DNA of 64,000 bases from JBDHWG01 sp039810085. GTDB taxonomy: Bacteria > Chloroflexota > Anaerolineae > Epilineales > JAHCIE01. The notes beneath the pieces were generated by a model. The model saw only the letters and a list, made by a program, of their open reading frames with translations, made no database searches and was not told the origin of the DNA. Position 1 is the stretch's first letter. Each line of letters opens with the position of its first letter. The position numbers were made by a program, and so were the translations under genes. The DNA lies in the NCBI GenBank assembly GCA_039810085.1, contig JBDHWG010000001.1, positions 248,001 to 312,000 of the forward strand. Direction: 5' to 3'. This document shows, in pieces, positions 41,926 to 50,273 of this stretch.

Positions 41926-44466
41926 TTACTCTCCCAGTCTCTTCAGTACCACAAGGGTGATGTCGTCGAATTGCGGGTGGCCGCCGGCAAACTCGGCGAC
42001 GGCATCCACGATGTGGGATGCCAGGGATTCGGCGGATAGGTCGCGGCCCTGGGCCACAACCTGAGCCAGGCGCTCCTCCCCGAACGCCTCGTCGTCGCCG
42101 TTGATGGCCTCGGTCACGCCATCCGTGTACAGCACAAGCGTATCGCCCGGTGCGAGATCGACGCTGCGCTGGGGCCAGCGGTAGTCCAGCACGATGCCCA
42201 GGGCCGGGCCGTGGGCCTCGCGCCCCAGCCACTCGTGCGTTCCATCGGCGCGGACGAGCAGCGGCGGGTTGTGGCCCGCGTTGACGAAATCGATGTGGCC
42301 GACGCGCCCATCCAGGTTGAGCAGGAACGCGGTGACGAACATGCTCGACTCGGCGTCGGCAGCGATGAGGGCGTTGGCGTGGTCAATCGCCTCGGCCACG
42401 TCGGAGTACGCCAGGCTGCTCGCCCGCAGCAGGCTGCGCGAGACGGCCATGAAGATGGCGGCCGGCGCGCCCTTGTCCGACACGTCAGCGATGACGACAC
42501 CGAGGCCGCCGTCGGGCTGCATCACGAAATCGTAGAAGTCGCCCGTCACGATACGGGCCGGCTCCCAGCGCGGCGCAATATCCCAGCCGGCGAGCGTCGG
42601 CGCCTGGTCGGGCAGGAAGCTGCGCTGGATGTTGTGCGCCAGCTCAAGCTCCTGGGCCAGCCGCTCCGCCTCCATCTCTGCCCGCCGCAGGCGCTCGTTC
42701 TCGATAGCCACGGCGGTCTGCGTTCCCATGCCGCTGGCAATGTCCAGCAAGCGCGTTGTGTAGCGCTCAGTTTCCGAAGACGGGTCCAGGATCATGACGC
42801 CGACGAGGAGGCTGCGGGCAACCAGCGGCACGACGAGCAGCCGCTTGGCGCTGAACACGTCGAACACGTCGGCGCTCCCCGGCGCCTCTGGCTGCGTCAC
42901 CAGGAACGGCTGGCGGACCGCCAGCACCCGGTCGAAGAGGACGCCAGTCTGAGCGGCGGGCAGCGCGGCAAATCGCTCGCGGCACTGGGCGTCGTCGGCG
43001 TCGCCGACGATGAGGTGCGGCACAAATGCCGCCGCCGGGCCATTCCACAGAAAGAAGCCGCACGACGTCGCGCCGAGGAACATCGGGGCCAGGTGGCCGA
43101 CGGTTTCCAGGATATCCTGCATGGTGCTCAAGTCGCGGATGTTCTCCGCCACCTGGAGCAGGGCGTTGCGGTGCCAGGCTTCCTGGGCCTTCTCCTCGTA
43201 CTCTCGCGCGTTGTGGATCGCCAGCGCCGCCTGCGCTGCGATGAGCCCGAGCAGCCGCGAGTCGTCGTCGCTGAAGTGGTCCGCCGTCGTCGCGTAGACG
43301 GTCAGCACGCCGATAACCGTGTCGCGGATGGCGACGGGCACGGCGACGCCCGCGCGCCAGCCGTGGGCGCGCACGAGGTCCGAGCCGCCGGAGGGCGACG
43401 CCAGCATGTCGGCCTCGATGATGGTCTCGCCGCCGACGTAGGCGCGGTGAGTCAGGCCGCCGGGCAGAGCGCGATACCCGCCCCCCTCTAGCCACTCCTG
43501 CTGCCAGCCGACTGTCGCCACAATGGTCATCATGTCTTCGCCCGTGAGCAGCGCCAGGGTCGCGGCGTCGGCGTCGAAGATGCGCGCCGCCTCCTCCACC
43601 ACGAGCTGTGTCACGTGGCGCGGGTCGAGGCTGGACAGCAGCTCGCGAGACAGGCGCAGCAGGGTCTCCTGCTCGCGGAGACGACGGCTGCGGGCGTAGT
43701 CGATGAGCCGCGCCCGCTCGATTGCCATGCCCAGGGCGTCGCCAACGGCGCCCAGCACTTGCAAATCCGCGCCGCTGAATACCTCCTGCGACGACCCTGT
43801 GACATTGAGAATGCCCAGTGTCCGCTTGCGGGCGCGAATGGGGATGCTGGCGTGGTAGCGCAGGCCCGCCGTGTCGCCATTCGCTTCTTCCAGGCGGCTG
43901 CATTGGACGATATTCACCGCCCGCTTGAGCCGCCCGGTGCGAAGCTGCCACTGGCACTCGCACTCTGGCTCGCGGCGCAACTCGCGCCGGTCGTCCGCAG
44001 ACAGGGCCGGCGGCAGCCCGATATCGGCGACCGGAATGAAGGCGTCGGCCTCGTTCAGCAGGAAGACCCAGCCTGTGCCGAGGCCCAGAAGCGAGGTCAC
44101 AGCGCGCAGCGTGGTCTCGATGGCTTCCTGGAGATCCGCCGTCTGGTTGAGTGCGGTGGTAATCTCCTTGAGCGCGTCAAGCGCCTGAACGGTGCGCTCC
44201 TCGACCTCGGCCTGACCCGTGCGGTCTAACCACGACACAAAGCGCTGGACGGGGGCGACGCGCTGCCGCAGGTCTTCCCGGTCGGCTGCCTGGGCGACGA
44301 GGTCGGCGCGGTACTTCAGCGCGGCGGTACGCGACAGAACGGCTGGCTGGCCCGTCGCGGCCAGCCAGCGCTCGAAAGCCAGTATGGCGTCCCAGGTGTC
44401 CGCTGCCTCCTGGGGTGATAACTCCTGGCTCTCCACGTACTTTGCGAAAGCGTCTCGATAATCCAT
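41926..44466 (-). CDS. Soluble multi-GAF PP2C (SpoIIE-type) phosphatase
   Basis: 846 residues with no membrane helix. The first ~85 residues (DAFAKYVESQELSPQEAADT, AILAFERWLAATGQ, LRQRVAPVQRFVSWLDRTGQ) resemble the SAM-like core-binding domain of tyrosine recombinases. Three GAF domains follow (about 110-250, 270-420, 430-590). A linker coiled coil (ENERLRRAEMEAERLAQELE) leads to PP2C with GDFYDFVMQPDGGLGVVIAD, VSDKGAPAAIFMAVSRS, NAGHNPPLLVR, LVLYTDGVTEA and FDDITLVVLK. It should dephosphorylate the STAS protein encoded just upstream. Confidence 0.93.
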   Translation of the reverse strand: MDYRDAFAKYVESQELSPQEAADTWDAILAFERWLAATGQPAVLSRTAALKYRADLVAQAADREDLRQRVAPVQRFVSWLDRTGQAEVEERTVQALDALKEITTALNQTADLQEAIETTLRAVTSLLGLGTGWVFLLNEADAFIPVADIGLPPALSADDRRELRREPECECQWQLRTGRLKRAVNIVQCSRLEEANGDTAGLRYHASIPIRARKRTLGILNVTGSSQEVFSGADLQVLGAVGDALGMAIERARLIDYARSRRLREQETLLRLSRELLSSLDPRHVTQLVVEEAARIFDADAATLALLTGEDMMTIVATVGWQQEWLEGGGYRALPGGLTHRAYVGGETIIEADMLASPSGGSDLVRAHGWRAGVAVPVAIRDTVIGVLTVYATTADHFSDDDSRLLGLIAAQAALAIHNAREYEEKAQEAWHRNALLQVAENIRDLSTMQDILETVGHLAPMFLGATSCGFFLWNGPAAAFVPHLIVGDADDAQCRERFAALPAAQTGVLFDRVLAVRQPFLVTQPEAPGSADVFDVFSAKRLLVVPLVARSLLVGVMILDPSSETERYTTRLLDIASGMGTQTAVAIENERLRRAEMEAERLAQELELAHNIQRSFLPDQAPTLAGWDIAPRWEPARIVTGDFYDFVMQPDGGLGVVIADVSDKGAPAAIFMAVSRSLLRASSLAYSDVAEAIDHANALIAADAESSMFVTAFLLNLDGRVGHIDFVNAGHNPPLLVRADGTHEWLGREAHGPALGIVLDYRWPQRSVDLAPGDTLVLYTDGVTEAINGDDEAFGEERLAQVVAQGRDLSAESLASHIVDAVAEFAGGHPQFDDITLVVLKRLGE

Positions 44467-44512
44467 CTCAAGTCGCTAACGGGCAGGAATCATGCCGCAG
44501 CGCGTCCACCAA

Positions 44513-44848
44513 CTAGAAACTCCCTACTGCGTCTACGGTGTCGTCGTATATCTCGAAGATACGGGTAAAGCCGACAAGCTCCAGGGTCTCGCGGACGAAG
44601 GGCTGGACGCCCGCGAGCCGCAGGTCACCCCGGTTCCAACGCTTGACGCCTTTGCGCGCCGCTAGGAGCACGCGCAGCCCGGCGGAGCTGATATAGGTTA
44701 CATTGCTCATGTCCACAACAATTTTGAAGTGGCCGCCGGCAATTTGCTCGTCCAACACTTTCTGAAGCTCAGGAGCCGACTGGTGGTCGATGCGGCCGGA
44801 GGGGCCAACCAGAACAACGCGCTTCATCTCGCGAACGGAAATATCCAT
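44513..44848 (-). CDS. STAS-domain anti-sigma factor antagonist (RsbV-like)
   Basis: 111 residues. VLVGPSGRIDHQSAPELQKV, IVVDMSNVTYISSAGLRVLL (phosphorylatable Ser in ISSAG) and ETLELVGFTRIFEIYDDTVD define a single STAS domain. CGAGGAGGACCCATTC precedes the ATG, and a promoter is readable at 44896-44924. As first gene of the partner-switching run it is the likely target of the kinase at 41160 and of both phosphatases. No sigma factor gene is in the window. Confidence 0.95.
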   Translation of the reverse strand: MDISVREMKRVVLVGPSGRIDHQSAPELQKVLDEQIAGGHFKIVVDMSNVTYISSAGLRVLLAARKGVKRWNRGDLRLAGVQPFVRETLELVGFTRIFEIYDDTVDAVGSF

Positions 44849-44895
44849 GAATGGGTCCTCCTCGGTGGGGCGCGTGACAGGGTTCGTGTGGCGTG

Positions 44896-44924
44896 ATTAT
44901 ATCATGCCGATGAGGGGAAGGCAA
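44896..44924 (-). promoter_or_regulatory. Promoter of the partner-switching cluster
   Basis: On the minus strand TTGCCT (44924-44919), 17 nt, and a perfect TATAAT (44901-44896), about 47 nt before the STAS gene start. Confidence 0.65.
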
Positions 44925-44937
44925 AGAGAATCGGCGC

Positions 44938-44966
44938 TTGTGATTCATGGCGCTTTGGGCTAGAAT
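44938..44966 (+). promoter_or_regulatory. Promoter of the molybdopterin oxidoreductase gene
   Basis: TTGTGA (44938-44943), 17 nt, TAGAAT (44961-44966), about 35 nt before the ATG at 45002. It stands back to back with the STAS promoter. Confidence 0.55.
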
Positions 44967-45001
44967 AGCGCAATTCGTTCTGTCCCACGGGAGACCTACC
45001 T

Positions 45002-47149
45002 ATGGCTATGATCTTGAGCGACGCGGACCTTCGCGTTGTCCACGCCGTTTGCCCCCACGATTGTCCGGATACGTGCGGCATGAAGATTACCGTGCGCGAG
45101 GGGCGCGCCGTCAAGATTGAGGGCGACCCGACGCACCCGACCACGCGCGGCTTCCTGTGCGGCAAGGTCGGCCAGCACTACCTGGACCTGGTCTACAGCC
45201 CGCGCCGCGTCCTCACCCCACGCCGCCGCGTCGGCCCGAAGGGCAGCGGCCAGTTCGAGGACATCCCGTGGGACGAGGCCATCGCCGAGATCGTCGAGCG
45301 CTTCCAGGGCATCATCGCCGAGCATGGCGCCCAGGCCATCCTCCCGTACTCCTACTCCGGCACCCTGGGCCTGCTCAACGAGGGCAGCATGGACCGCCGC
45401 TTCTTCCACCGCCTGGGCGCGAGCCAACTCGAGCGCACCATCTGCTCCGAGGCGGGCTTCACGGCGTGGAAGTACACCTACGGCGCGGCCATCGGTACAG
45501 ACCCCGAGGCGTTCGCCCACGCGAAGCTCATCATCGTCTGGGGTTCCAACCCGGCCACCTCCAACACCCACCTGATGCCGTTCATCACGGCGGCGCGCAA
45601 GGCGGGCGCGCGGCTCATCGTCATCGACCCGCGCCAGACACGCACTGCCCGCCTGGCCGACTGGCATCTCGCGTCGCGCCCCGGCACGGACGCCGCGTTG
45701 GCCCTGGCGCTCATGAACGTCATCATCGGCGAAGGCCGCCACGACCAGGCGTGGCTGGACGAGCACGCCGTCGGCTTCGACGCGCTGAGGGAGCGCGCCG
45801 CCGCGTGGCCGGTCGAGCGCGCCGCCGCGACAACGGGCATCCCCGCCGAGGACATCCTCGCCCTGGCGCGGGAGTACGCGACGACGCGGCCCTCGGTCAT
45901 CCGCCTCAACTACGGCCTCCAGCGCCACACCAACGGCGGCATGATGGTGCGCACCGTGGCGTGCCTCCCGGCCATCGTCGGCGCGTGGCGCGACGTAGGC
46001 GGCGGGGCGCTGCTGAGCACGTCCGGCGCGTTCCCGCTGGACACCGCTGCCCTGGCCCGCCCGGACCTACGCCCGACGCCCGAACCGCGCTGGGTCAACA
46101 TGAACCAGCTCGGCGACGCGCTGCTCACCCTGAACGACCCGCCCATCAAGGCGCTATTCGTCTACGACGCGAACCCGGCTGCCAGCACCCCCAACTCGTC
46201 GCGGGTTATCGACGGCCTGATGCGCGACGACCTGTTCACCGTCGTCCACGACCCGTACTTCACCGACACGACGGACTACGCCGACATCGTCCTGCCCGCG
46301 ACGACGCAGCTCGAGCACACCGACCTGCACAAGGCATACGGCAACTACTACCTCCAAATCAACCAGCCCGCCATTGCGCCCCTCGGCCAGTCGGTGTCCA
46401 ACGTCGAGCTATTCCGCCGCCTGGCAAAAGCGATGGGCTTCACCGAAGGCTGCTTCGACGACACCGTCGAGGACATGATCGACCAGGCCCTCGCCCGCCA
46501 ACACCCGCATCTCCAAGGCATCACCCGCGAGCGGCTGATGGCCGAGGGTTGGGCGCGCCTCGCCCTACCAACGGTGGAACCGGCGGCCGCAGGGGGCAAC
46601 ATCAGCACGCCGACGGCGGACGCGCCGACATATACGCCCTGGGCCCCCTTCGCCCACGGCCGCTTCCCGACGCCGAGCGGCAAGGTCGAGCTGTACTCTG
46701 AACGCATGGCCGCCGACGGACTCGACCCGCTGCCGCGCCACGACCCCATCGCCGAGAGCGCCGAGGCCGACCCGGCGCTGGCGGCGCGCTACCCCATCCA
46801 TCTCATCACGCCAAGCGCGCACTTCTTCCTCAACACGTCGTTCTCCCACGTCGACGGCCTCATCGCCAAGCAAAAGGAGCCGTTTATCGAGTTGAGCAGG
46901 GCTGACGCCGAGGCGCGGGGTATCGCCGACGGCGACTGGTGCCGCGTGTTTAACGACCGGGGCGAGGTGCGGCTGCGCGCCCGCGTTGGCGCCGCCGTCC
47001 GGCCCGGCGTCGCGGCGGCCGAGGCCACCTGGTGGACGAAGCTCAGCCCCGAGCGCAAGGGCATCAACCGGCTCACCTCGGACGCCCTGACCGACATGGG
47101 GCGCGGCGCGACGTTCTACACCAACCTGGTCCAGGTCGAGCGCGCCTGA
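45002..47149 (+). CDS. Molybdopterin-dependent oxidoreductase (DMSO reductase superfamily)
   Basis: 715 residues. The N-terminal 4Fe-4S site is CPHDCPDTC (Cys 17, 21, 25) with the fourth Cys in GFLCGK. The molybdopterin-binding domains include PYSYSGTLGLLNEGSMDRRF, IVWGSNPATSNTHLMPFI and ARLIVIDPRQTRTA. The Cys in RTICSEAGF is at the usual Mo-ligand position, which is an inference. A molydopterin-dinucleotide-binding domain closes the protein (LITPSAHFFLNTSF, DGDWCRVFNDRGEVRLRARV). There is no Tat signal, so it is probably cytoplasmic. No electron-transfer or membrane subunit is adjacent. Confidence 0.93.
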   Translation: MAMILSDADLRVVHAVCPHDCPDTCGMKITVREGRAVKIEGDPTHPTTRGFLCGKVGQHYLDLVYSPRRVLTPRRRVGPKGSGQFEDIPWDEAIAEIVERFQGIIAEHGAQAILPYSYSGTLGLLNEGSMDRRFFHRLGASQLERTICSEAGFTAWKYTYGAAIGTDPEAFAHAKLIIVWGSNPATSNTHLMPFITAARKAGARLIVIDPRQTRTARLADWHLASRPGTDAALALALMNVIIGEGRHDQAWLDEHAVGFDALRERAAAWPVERAAATTGIPAEDILALAREYATTRPSVIRLNYGLQRHTNGGMMVRTVACLPAIVGAWRDVGGGALLSTSGAFPLDTAALARPDLRPTPEPRWVNMNQLGDALLTLNDPPIKALFVYDANPAASTPNSSRVIDGLMRDDLFTVVHDPYFTDTTDYADIVLPATTQLEHTDLHKAYGNYYLQINQPAIAPLGQSVSNVELFRRLAKAMGFTEGCFDDTVEDMIDQALARQHPHLQGITRERLMAEGWARLALPTVEPAAAGGNISTPTADAPTYTPWAPFAHGRFPTPSGKVELYSERMAADGLDPLPRHDPIAESAEADPALAARYPIHLITPSAHFFLNTSFSHVDGLIAKQKEPFIELSRADAEARGIADGDWCRVFNDRGEVRLRARVGAAVRPGVAAAEATWWTKLSPERKGINRLTSDALTDMGRGATFYTNLVQVERA

Positions 47150-47154
47150 AAGAT

Positions 47155-47230
47155 GGGAAAGGCAACGCAGAGACGCAGAGGAGGATAGGATAAGTTCCAA
47201 ATCCTCTGTGTCCTCTGTGCCTCTGTGGCA
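47155..47230. repeat. CGCAGAGACGC dispersed inverted repeat, copy 2
   Basis: GGGAAAGGCAACGCAGAGAC at the left and TCCTCTGTGCCTCTGTGGCA at the right are imperfect inverted versions. It separates the oxidoreductase from the small protein gene. Confidence 0.7.
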
Positions 47231-47275
47231 GTCTTCTTGCTAGAGGATTCGCAAGTTACACTTCAAGGAGGGACT

Positions 47276-47488
47276 ATGATGTTGGATGTTCTCGCTGAGC
47301 ACACGCGCATCGACACGCAGAGCGGCACGAACGACCAGGGATCGCAGGGCAGCAAGTCAACGCGCGACACGGACCAGACGCAAAGCTCGCCCGCCGAGCG
47401 GCCCGACGACGATAGCCTGGAAAGCACCGGCGGCAGTGAGGGCAGTACCTCGCGCACCGGCCGCACCAACGACATTCCCACCCCCTAA
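47276..47488 (+). CDS. Small Ser/Thr/Asp-rich disordered protein, unknown function
   Basis: 70 residues from the first of two ATGs, with CAAGGAGGGACT immediately upstream, a very good ribosome-binding site. Apart from MMLDVLAEHTRIDT the sequence is low-complexity and hydrophilic (DTQSGTNDQGSQGSKSTRDT, DDDSLESTGGSEGSTSRTG), with no Cys, no hydrophobic core and no recognised family. It lies between two CGCAGAGACGC repeats and may have its own transcript. Confidence 0.6.
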   Translation: MMLDVLAEHTRIDTQSGTNDQGSQGSKSTRDTDQTQSSPAERPDDDSLESTGGSEGSTSRTGRTNDIPTP

Positions 47489-47495
47489 GAGGAAG

Positions 47496-47575
47496 GAAAC
47501 GCAGAGACGCAAAGGCGCAGAGAAAGAAAAGACCTCTGCACTCTTTCCTCTGCGTCTCTGCGCCTCTGCGTTGCT
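47496..47575. repeat. CGCAGAGACGC dispersed inverted repeat, copy 3
   Basis: GAAACGCAGAGACGCAAAGG at the left and TGCGTCTCTGCGCCTCTGCG at the right pair almost perfectly. The element is nearly the same as copy 1 (29807-29888). Confidence 0.85.
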
Positions 47576-47600
47576 ATCCCATTTCTACAGGATACACGAA

Positions 47601-48353
47601 ATGACCGCACCCATCGCTTTGCAACTCTATACTCTTCGCGCCCAACTACCGGACGACTACGCCAGTGTCATCCGCCAGGTCGCCACGATGGGCTACGCCG
47701 GCCTCGAGCCGGCCGGCTTCCCCGGCAGCAACGTCCGTGACGCCGTCCGCCTCTTCCGCGAGCTGGGCCTCGCCGTTCCGGCCGCCCACGTCAACATATT
47801 CGCCGACGCCAACGCCGCCTTCGAGACGACAGCCGCCCTGGAATGCGGCTACGCCGTCAGCGGCGGCGGGCTTGGCCGCGACAACTTCAAGACCCTGGAC
47901 GATATCCGCCGCGCGTGCGACACGGCCAACGCCCTGGCCCAGACCGCCAAGACCAACGGCGTCCATCTCGGCCTGCACAACCACTGGTGGGAGTTCGAGC
48001 CGGTGGAGGGGCAAATCCCCTTCGACATCATGCTGGAACGCCTGGACGACTCCATCATCTTCGAGGTCGACTGCTACTGGGCGCAGGTGGCGGGCGCGGA
48101 CCCCGTCGCCATCATCGAGCGCCTCGGCACCCGCGCGCCCTTGATTCACGTCAAGGATGGGCCGGTGCAGAAGGACGTGCCCCAGACCGCCGTCGGCCAG
48201 GGCAAGATGGACTACCGGCGCATCATCGACGCCGCACCTAACACCGAGTGGCTCATCGTTGAACTCGACCACTGCGCGACGGACATGCTGACCGCCGTGA
48301 GCGAGAGCTACGACTACCTCGTCAGCAGCGGGCTGGCCGCCGGGAAGGGCTAG
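47601..48353 (+). CDS. TIM-barrel sugar phosphate isomerase/epimerase (AP endonuclease 2 family)
   Basis: 250 residues from the ATG at 47601; the frame is open well upstream through the repeat, but that part is not conserved-looking. APIALQLYTLRAQLPDDYAS and MGYAGLEPAGFPG start the barrel; VHLGLHNHWWEFEPVEGQIP, IIFEVDCYWAQVAGADPVAI, LIHVKDGPV and LIVELDHCATDML supply the Glu/His/Asp metal ligands of xylose-isomerase-like epimerases. It acts on an unknown sugar in the cytoplasm. Confidence 0.88.
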   Translation: MTAPIALQLYTLRAQLPDDYASVIRQVATMGYAGLEPAGFPGSNVRDAVRLFRELGLAVPAAHVNIFADANAAFETTAALECGYAVSGGGLGRDNFKTLDDIRRACDTANALAQTAKTNGVHLGLHNHWWEFEPVEGQIPFDIMLERLDDSIIFEVDCYWAQVAGADPVAIIERLGTRAPLIHVKDGPVQKDVPQTAVGQGKMDYRRIIDAAPNTEWLIVELDHCATDMLTAVSESYDYLVSSGLAAGKG

Positions 48354-48361
48354 ACCGGCCT

Positions 48362-48720
48362 GTCATTGCGAGGAGGAACGACGAAGCAATCCCCCGGCGG
48401 GTGATAGCCACGCTCTAGCCACTCAGACCGTCTGTCGCAAGGGCGGGGGATTGCTTGGCTCACGCTCGCAATGACAAGATACGAGTCATTGCGAGGAGGA
48501 ACGACGAAGCAATCCCCCGGCGGGTGATAGCCACGCTCTAGCCACTCAGACCGTCTGTCGCAAGGGCGGGAGATTGCTTCGCTCACGCTCGCAATGACAA
48601 GATACGAGTCATTGCGAGGAGGAACGACGAAGCAATCCCCGGCGGGTGATAGCCACGCTCTAGCCACTCAGACCGTCTGTCGCAAGGGCGGGGGATTGCT
48701 TGGCTCACGCTCGCAATGAC
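48362..48720. repeat. Three tandem ATTGCGAG repeats
   Basis: Near-identical units start with GTCATTGCGAGGAGGAACGA at 48362, 48485 and 48608, a period of exactly 123 bp. Each unit is itself an inverted repeat ending in CTCACGCTCGCAATGAC. Unit 3 has one C fewer in CAATCCCC; unit 2 has GGGAGATTGCTTC where units 1 and 3 have GGGGGATTGCTTG. Confidence 0.95.
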
Positions 48721-48756
48721 GGCCTTTCTAGTTGGTATACTTGTCGAGAGATTTTC

Positions 48757-50055
48757 ATGACTCGCTCCCGTTCCGCCGACATCGCCGACCTGGCGCGGCA
48801 GGTTATCCCCGGCGGCGTCAACTCCACCATCCGCGCCATCGACCCGCCCATCGTCATCACCCGCGCCGAGGGCGCCTGCCTCACCGACGCTGACGGCCAG
48901 AGCTACATCGACTACCACGCCGCCTTCGGTCCGGTCGTCCTCGGCCACTGCCACCCCGGCGTGACTCAGGCGGTGATCGAGACGGCGGGGACGCTGGACC
49001 TGGTGGGCATCGGCGCGACGGAGGGGGAGGTGCGGCTGGCCGAGATTGTCTGCCGCCACGTTCCCAGCGCCGAGCGGGTCGCCTTTTGCAACAGCGGGAC
49101 GGAGGCGACGTTCAGCGCCATCCGTTTGGCGCGCGGCGTCACGGGGCGGCACAAGCTCATCAAGTTCCAGGGCTGCTACCACGGCCACCACGACGCCGTC
49201 TTGATGAACGTCGCCACGCCAGCCGAGCATTTCGGCGAGCGCGACGTCCTTTCGGCGGGCTTGAATCAGTCGGTGGTGGAAAACACCATCGTCCTGCCCT
49301 ACAACGACCTCGACGCTGTGGAGCGGGCGGTCGCCGCCGAGGGAGACGACATCGCCGCCATCATCGTCGAGCCGATTGCCCACAACGTCGGCTGCATCCT
49401 GCCCGCGCCCGGCTTCCTCGAAGGCTTGCGCGAGATCACGCGGCGGCGCGGTATCGTCCTCATCTTCGACGAGGTCATCACCGGCTTCCGCCACGCCCTC
49501 GGCGGCTACCAGGCAATCTGCGGCGTGACACCGGACCTGACGACACTGGCGAAAGCGATGGCGAACGGCTACCCCATCGCCGCCGTCGCCGGCCGCGCTG
49601 ACCTGCTGAACCACTACACCACAGCGGGCGGCGACGTCTACTTCGCCGGCACGTACAACGGCCATCCGGTCAGCGTCGCCGCGGCCCTGGCGACGGTCGC
49701 GGCGCTGGCGGACGGCGCCGCCCAGGCGCGCATGGCGGCCCTCGGCGAGCGGCTGCGCCGCGGCCTGGCCGACATCATCGAGCGCGTCGGCATTCGGGCG
49801 ACGGTCGCGGGCTACGGCTCGATCTGGGTGGTGTACTTCATGGACGGCCCCATCGAGACCTACGCCGACTTGCTGCGCAACGACACGGCGCGCTTCATTG
49901 CCTTCCGCCGCGAGACGACGCGGCGCGGCGCGTTCCAGCTGCCGCTGAACCTCAAGCGCAACCACATCAGCGCCGCCCACACCGACGCCCACATCGACCA
50001 GACGCTCCAAATCGCCGAGGACGTCCTGCGCGAGATGACGCGCAGCGGAGCGTGA
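48757..50055 (+). CDS. Class III aminotransferase, glutamate-1-semialdehyde-aminomutase-like
   Basis: 432 residues from the ATG at 48757. ARQVIPGGVNSTIRAIDPPI, DYHAAFGPVVLGHCHPGV, CNSGTEATFSAIRLARGVTG, FDEVITGFRHALGGYQ (Asp and PLP ring contact) and the PLP-lysine in TTLAKAMANGYPIAAVAG are HemL-like. No hem gene is adjacent and the sequence departs from true HemL at several points, so an aminotransferase acting on another substrate is more likely. There is no clear Shine-Dalgarno; the tandem repeat array ends 36 nt upstream. Confidence 0.88.
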   Translation: MTRSRSADIADLARQVIPGGVNSTIRAIDPPIVITRAEGACLTDADGQSYIDYHAAFGPVVLGHCHPGVTQAVIETAGTLDLVGIGATEGEVRLAEIVCRHVPSAERVAFCNSGTEATFSAIRLARGVTGRHKLIKFQGCYHGHHDAVLMNVATPAEHFGERDVLSAGLNQSVVENTIVLPYNDLDAVERAVAAEGDDIAAIIVEPIAHNVGCILPAPGFLEGLREITRRRGIVLIFDEVITGFRHALGGYQAICGVTPDLTTLAKAMANGYPIAAVAGRADLLNHYTTAGGDVYFAGTYNGHPVSVAAALATVAALADGAAQARMAALGERLRRGLADIIERVGIRATVAGYGSIWVVYFMDGPIETYADLLRNDTARFIAFRRETTRRGAFQLPLNLKRNHISAAHTDAHIDQTLQIAEDVLREMTRSGA

Positions 50056-50156
50056 GGCTTGGGACCACGAAGTCCGCGAAAGGCGGAGGCCAGTCCGATC
50101 GTTCACGACCAATTGTGTTATGGCGCGTCCATCGCCTCCACAGAAATGTTTACGGT

Positions 50157-50220
50157 GTCATGCCGACGGAGGAGGCATCTGGACTGCGGCAGACCAGACC
50201 CCTCCTTCGTCGGGGTGACA
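50157..50220. repeat. TGTCATGCCGACGGAGGAGG-type inverted repeat
   Basis: GTGTCATGCCGACGGAGGAG near the left end and CTCCTTCGTCGGGGTGACA at the right end are imperfect inverted copies around a GC-rich middle. It fills most of the 218-bp gap before the GNAT gene. It is a single copy in the window. Confidence 0.7.
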
Positions 50221-50273
50221 TTCGGAAGTTAATCAAGTTGGCGTATGCCATCCACCACACTGAAGGATTCGAA

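Noticed and set aside
44210..44466. Integrase or site-specific recombinase gene
   Set aside because: Only a core-binding-like domain is present; there are no catalytic Arg/His/Tyr motifs and the rest is GAF and PP2C.
48362..48720. Regularly spaced direct repeats resembling a CRISPR array
   Set aside because: The whole 123-bp unit is repeated, with no unique spacers, units are internal inverted repeats, and no cas gene is present.
48757..50055. True hemL (glutamate-1-semialdehyde aminomutase)
   Set aside because: No other tetrapyrrole genes nearby and deviations from HemL; kept as HemL-like aminotransferase.
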